In this document: in pieces, positions 21,291 through 23,550 of the stretch
Position numbering within the stretch: the first letter of the stretch is position 1
Layout of the letters: the number at the start of each line of letters is the position of its first letter
From: SIG701 sp045123975
GTDB taxonomy: Bacteria; Bacillota; Clostridia; Oscillospirales; CAG-272
Reading direction: 5' to 3'
Length of the DNA: 23,550 nt
NCBI GenBank assembly: GCA_045123975.1
Contig: JBGVKV010000005.1
Location: 1 to 23,550, forward strand
Translations under genes and position numbers: made by a program
Notes under the pieces: generated by a model
What the model was told of the DNA's origin: nothing
The model's input: only the letters and a program-made list of their open reading frames with translations
The model's database searches: none

Positions 21291-22976
21291 ATGGAAAAAA
21301 TGGTTTACAATATACGGGATATTTTGACGTTCCGGGATCTGATCGGCGGCAGTGCCGAGTTGTACGGCGATTTGTGCGCCTTCACCTTCCGCGAGGGAGA
21401 CGGTGTGCGTCAGATCACCTACGGTGAGGCATACTCCGACGTCCGGGCCTTTGCCGCCTATCTCAACTCCCTTGGGTTGAATGGCAAGAAGGTGGGCGTT
21501 ATGGGCAAAAACGGCTATGCCTGGGCGCTGACGTACTTGGCGGTAACCTGCGGTGTGGGCGTGATCGTGCCCATCGATCGGGAATTGAAGGCGGAGGAGC
21601 TTCGGCACGTGGTGGAGCATTCCGAGCTTTCCGCCATTGTGTATCTGCCTGATGTTTCGGATAAAGTGGAGAATCTGCCGGGGGATTTTCTTCGGCTCAG
21701 TACTGCATCGATGGGGGAATATATCGCCGCCGGCGAAACCCTGCGGGCTATGGGCGATACCTCCTATGAACAGCATCACGTGGATCCTCACGAGATGAGC
21801 ATCCTGCTCTATACCTCCGGCACCACCGGATTGGCCAAGGGCGTGATGCTGTCCCAGTATAATATCTGCTCCAACATTATGAACGTGCTTCGCCGCATCT
21901 CCGTGGGGCCCTCTGATCGGCTTCTGTCCATCCTTCCCTTGCATCATACCTACGAATGTATGGCGGGATTTTTGGCGCCCATCTACGCCGGTGCCAGCGT
22001 GGCGTACAACGATTCCCTCCGTCGCCTGACGGAGGATTTCAAGCTGTTCTCTCCCACCGTGCTGGTGGCGGTGCCCCTAGTGCTGGAAACTCTCCGCAAC
22101 AATATTATCAAGCGATACGGTAAGATAAAGGGCGGTAATGCGCTCCTTGCCGTACAGCGGCGGGTGTCCGATGCGGCCCGTGTCCTTCATCCCGATGCGG
22201 GACGGAAGATCTTCTCTACGGTGTCGGACGCCTTCGGCGGACGGCTGACCCGGATCCTCTCCGGTGCGGCGCTGCTCCCCGAGCACGTCCATCGGGATAT
22301 GGAACGGTTCGGCTTCAAGGTGTATATTGGCTACGGCCTGACGGAAACCTCCCCTGTTTGTATCATGCATAACGACTTCTACCGTTCCCCCGACGATATC
22401 GGCTATCCCATCGTGGGCGGACAGGCGAAATTGGTGGATCCCGATGAGAACGGCGTGGGCGAGCTGGCCTACCGGGGTGCCAACGTGATGCTGGGCTATT
22501 ATAAAAATCCCGAGGAAACGGAGAAGGTGCTGCGGGACGGATGGTTCCACACCGGCGATCTGGCGCGGGTGAAGGAAAACGGTGCCTATCAGATCACCGG
22601 CCGCAAAAAGAGCATGATCGTCACCCAGAACGGAAAGAAGATCTTCCCCGAGGAGCTGGAGTTCTATCTGGCGCAGAGCGACGTGGTGGCGGAGTGTATG
22701 GTCTACGGTGAGGAGGGCGAGCACGACGTGGTCGTCACCGCCGCCGTGTACCCCAATTATCCCGTGATTGAGGAGAGTCTGGCCGGAGAGGGAATCCATC
22801 CCGGTGACGATAATTACGACAGCCGGGTACGGGAGATCATCACGAAAGCGGTGAAAGAGGTCAACGAGAAACTGCCCTCCTTCCGCCGCATTATGAAGAT
22901 CTATATCCGAAAAACGGAGTTTGTGAAAACCACCACCCGCAAGATCAAGCGCACCGACGAAAACCGGGGCGAGTGA
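21291..22976 (+). CDS. AMP-dependent acyl-CoA synthetase (long-chain fatty acid-CoA ligase-like)
   Basis: This 561-residue member of the ANL adenylate-forming superfamily activates a carboxylic acid with ATP and usually CoA. The P-loop ILLYTSGTTGLAKGVMLS (171-188) is followed by LPLHHTYECMAGFLAPIYAG, the adenine-binding GYGLTETSP, GWFHTGDLARV and ITGRKKSMIV. The terminal TTTRKIKR carries a lysine at the position that catalyses adenylation in relatives. The pattern resembles FadD/LC-FACS proteins, but chain length and substrate cannot be told. Anaerobes may use such enzymes to recycle fatty acids for lipids rather than for beta-oxidation. GGAGG (21277-21281) is nine bases from the ATG. It is monocistronic, with its own promoter, a palindromic operator candidate and a terminator. 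Confidence 0.9.
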   Translation: MEKMVYNIRDILTFRDLIGGSAELYGDLCAFTFREGDGVRQITYGEAYSDVRAFAAYLNSLGLNGKKVGVMGKNGYAWALTYLAVTCGVGVIVPIDRELKAEELRHVVEHSELSAIVYLPDVSDKVENLPGDFLRLSTASMGEYIAAGETLRAMGDTSYEQHHVDPHEMSILLYTSGTTGLAKGVMLSQYNICSNIMNVLRRISVGPSDRLLSILPLHHTYECMAGFLAPIYAGASVAYNDSLRRLTEDFKLFSPTVLVAVPLVLETLRNNIIKRYGKIKGGNALLAVQRRVSDAARVLHPDAGRKIFSTVSDAFGGRLTRILSGAALLPEHVHRDMERFGFKVYIGYGLTETSPVCIMHNDFYRSPDDIGYPIVGGQAKLVDPDENGVGELAYRGANVMLGYYKNPEETEKVLRDGWFHTGDLARVKENGAYQITGRKKSMIVTQNGKKIFPEELEFYLAQSDVVAECMVYGEEGEHDVVVTAAVYPNYPVIEESLAGEGIHPGDDNYDSRVREIITKAVKEVNEKLPSFRRIMKIYIRKTEFVKTTTRKIKRTDENRGE

Positions 22977-23009
22977 GCGAGGCGTATTCAGATAACTAAA
23001 TGATAAACA

Positions 23010-23040
23010 AAAAAGGCTGTCCGTTGAGGACAGCCTTTTT
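23010..23040. terminator. Bidirectional intrinsic terminator after the acyl-CoA synthetase gene
   Basis: AAAAAGGCTGTCC (23010-23022) and GGACAGCCTTTTT (23028-23040) form a perfect 13-bp stem with a GTTGA loop. A and T tracts at the two ends let it act for both the plus-strand synthetase gene and the converging copper ATPase gene, whose stop codon is at 23044-23046. Confidence 0.93.
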
Positions 23041-23043
23041 CTC

Positions 23044-23550
23044 TCAAATCACCTTATATCCGGCAGCTTCGATGATCTCCTTCAGCTTCGCGTCGGAGAT
23101 ATCCTCTTTCAGTGTCAGTACCGCGGTGCCGCTTTCGTGGCTGACCAGGGCGGATTCCACCTCGGGCAATTCCTCCAGCGTCTTCTTTACCCGTGCCTCG
23201 CAGTGGGGGCACATCATGCCTTCAATTTTCAAAGTCTTTTCCATAACCGTATCTTCCTTATTTATTTGGGTTTGTTTTATCGTATTCTGACGGATCTTCC
23301 GATCCCGATCCGCGCGGCGGATGTTGACCAGATTCAGTCGCAGGGCGTTGCTCACCACGCAGAAGCTGGACAGGCTCATAGCGGCGGCGCCGAACATGGG
23401 ATTCAGCTGCCACTGGAAGGCGTGAATGAACACGCCCGCCGCCAAGGGAATGCCGATGGCGTTGTAGAAAAACGCCCAGAACAGATTCTCGCGGATGTTC
23501 GTCAAAGTGGCACGGCTCAGTCGGATGGCTGCCGGCACGTCGGACAAGCG
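23044..23550 (-). CDS. copA: Copper-translocating P-type ATPase, C-terminal end fused to a CopZ-like heavy-metal domain (5' end outside window)
   Basis: The frame enters at 23550 with RLSDVPAAIRLSRATLTNIR. This is followed by NLFWAFFYNAIGIPLAAGVF and MSLSSFCVVSNALRLN, the last two membrane helices of a P1B-1 ATPase. The YN pair and the M-S-x-S-S run match Cu(I)-site residues known in CopA. The ATPase exports Cu(I) with ATP. After a polar linker of about 30 residues (RRADRDRKIRQNTIKQTQIN) the same frame continues into a complete heavy-metal-associated domain, EKTLKIEGMMCPHCEARVKK to AAGYKVI, with the MxCxxC metal site. An internal ATG at 23244 with its own ribosome binding site could also yield this domain as a free 66-residue chaperone. 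Catalytic domains are not in the window. Confidence 0.92.
   Translation of the reverse strand, partial: RLSDVPAAIRLSRATLTNIRENLFWAFFYNAIGIPLAAGVFIHAFQWQLNPMFGAAAMSLSSFCVVSNALRLNLVNIRRADRDRKIRQNTIKQTQINKEDTVMEKTLKIEGMMCPHCEARVKKTLEELPEVESALVSHESGTAVLTLKEDISDAKLKEIIEAAGYKVI
23242..23259 (-). promoter_or_regulatory. Internal ribosome binding site and ATG for a possible free CopZ
   Basis: Within the ATPase frame, AAGGAA (23259-23254) stands nine bases before an in-frame ATG (23244-23242), exactly at the boundary of the heavy-metal-associated domain. The surrounding sequence is AT-rich and looks like a former intergenic spacer. Internal initiation would give a stand-alone 66-residue copper chaperone with the MCPHC site. 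Whether it is used is inference. Confidence 0.6.

Overview
The window looks like chromosomal DNA of a member of the Clostridia (Bacillota), probably an Oscillospirales-type gut anaerobe. The evidence is strong AGGAGG-type ribosome binding sites, a T-box riboswitch ahead of pheST, a glutamate dehydrogenase closely resembling the Clostridium symbiosum enzyme, and DUF4330 and XRE/SHOCT-like proteins typical of that group. Most of it is GC-rich (65% in one hand-counted line inside pheT). The stretch around 180-1200 is visibly more AT-rich (42% over 961-1080). Taxonomy is inferred from gene content only.

Layout. 1-233: the end of rplA (ribosomal protein L1) and its terminator. 241-1302: an islet with a strong promoter, an XRE-family regulator carrying a SHOCT-like C-terminal domain, a translationally coupled small protein with a related tail, and two perfect palindromes. 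1317-2737: gdhA on the minus strand with its own promoter. 2936-7407: a Phe-type T-box leader, pheS, pheT and a phosphoribosyltransferase, ended by a bidirectional terminator. 7417-12618: a minus-strand five-gene cell-surface polysaccharide operon (O-antigen-ligase-like protein, DUF4330, TagO/WecA-type transferase, unknown membrane-anchored protein, second DUF4330). 12669-21104: a minus-strand eight-gene operon aroF-tyrA-aroB-aroA-aroC-pheA-aroE/K-aroQ. 21175-23040: a divergent acyl-CoA synthetase gene with a palindromic operator candidate. 23044-23550: the 3' end of a Cu(I) P-type ATPase gene, fused in frame to a CopZ-like domain.

How the genes work together. The aro operon encodes all seven shikimate steps from PEP plus erythrose-4-phosphate to chorismate, plus chorismate mutase, prephenate dehydratase and prephenate dehydrogenase. 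Only the final transamination to Phe and Tyr is missing. It contains no trp genes. Its leader (about 250 nt) encodes a 20-residue peptide in which 10 residues are Phe or Tyr and none is Trp, followed by a strong intrinsic terminator and a consensus promoter upstream. This is the arrangement expected for ribosome-mediated attenuation sensing exactly the two end products of the operon, and it is the most interesting signal here. The same window holds pheST under a T-box, so Phe status appears to be read by two different RNA mechanisms within 20 kb.

The polysaccharide operon pairs a lipid-carrier initiating transferase with a ligase/polymerase-like membrane protein and two DUF4330 proteins of unknown role. 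No flippase or further glycosyltransferases are visible, so it is either a ligation/attachment module or works with genes elsewhere. No tRNA, rRNA, CRISPR array, insertion sequence or prophage was seen.
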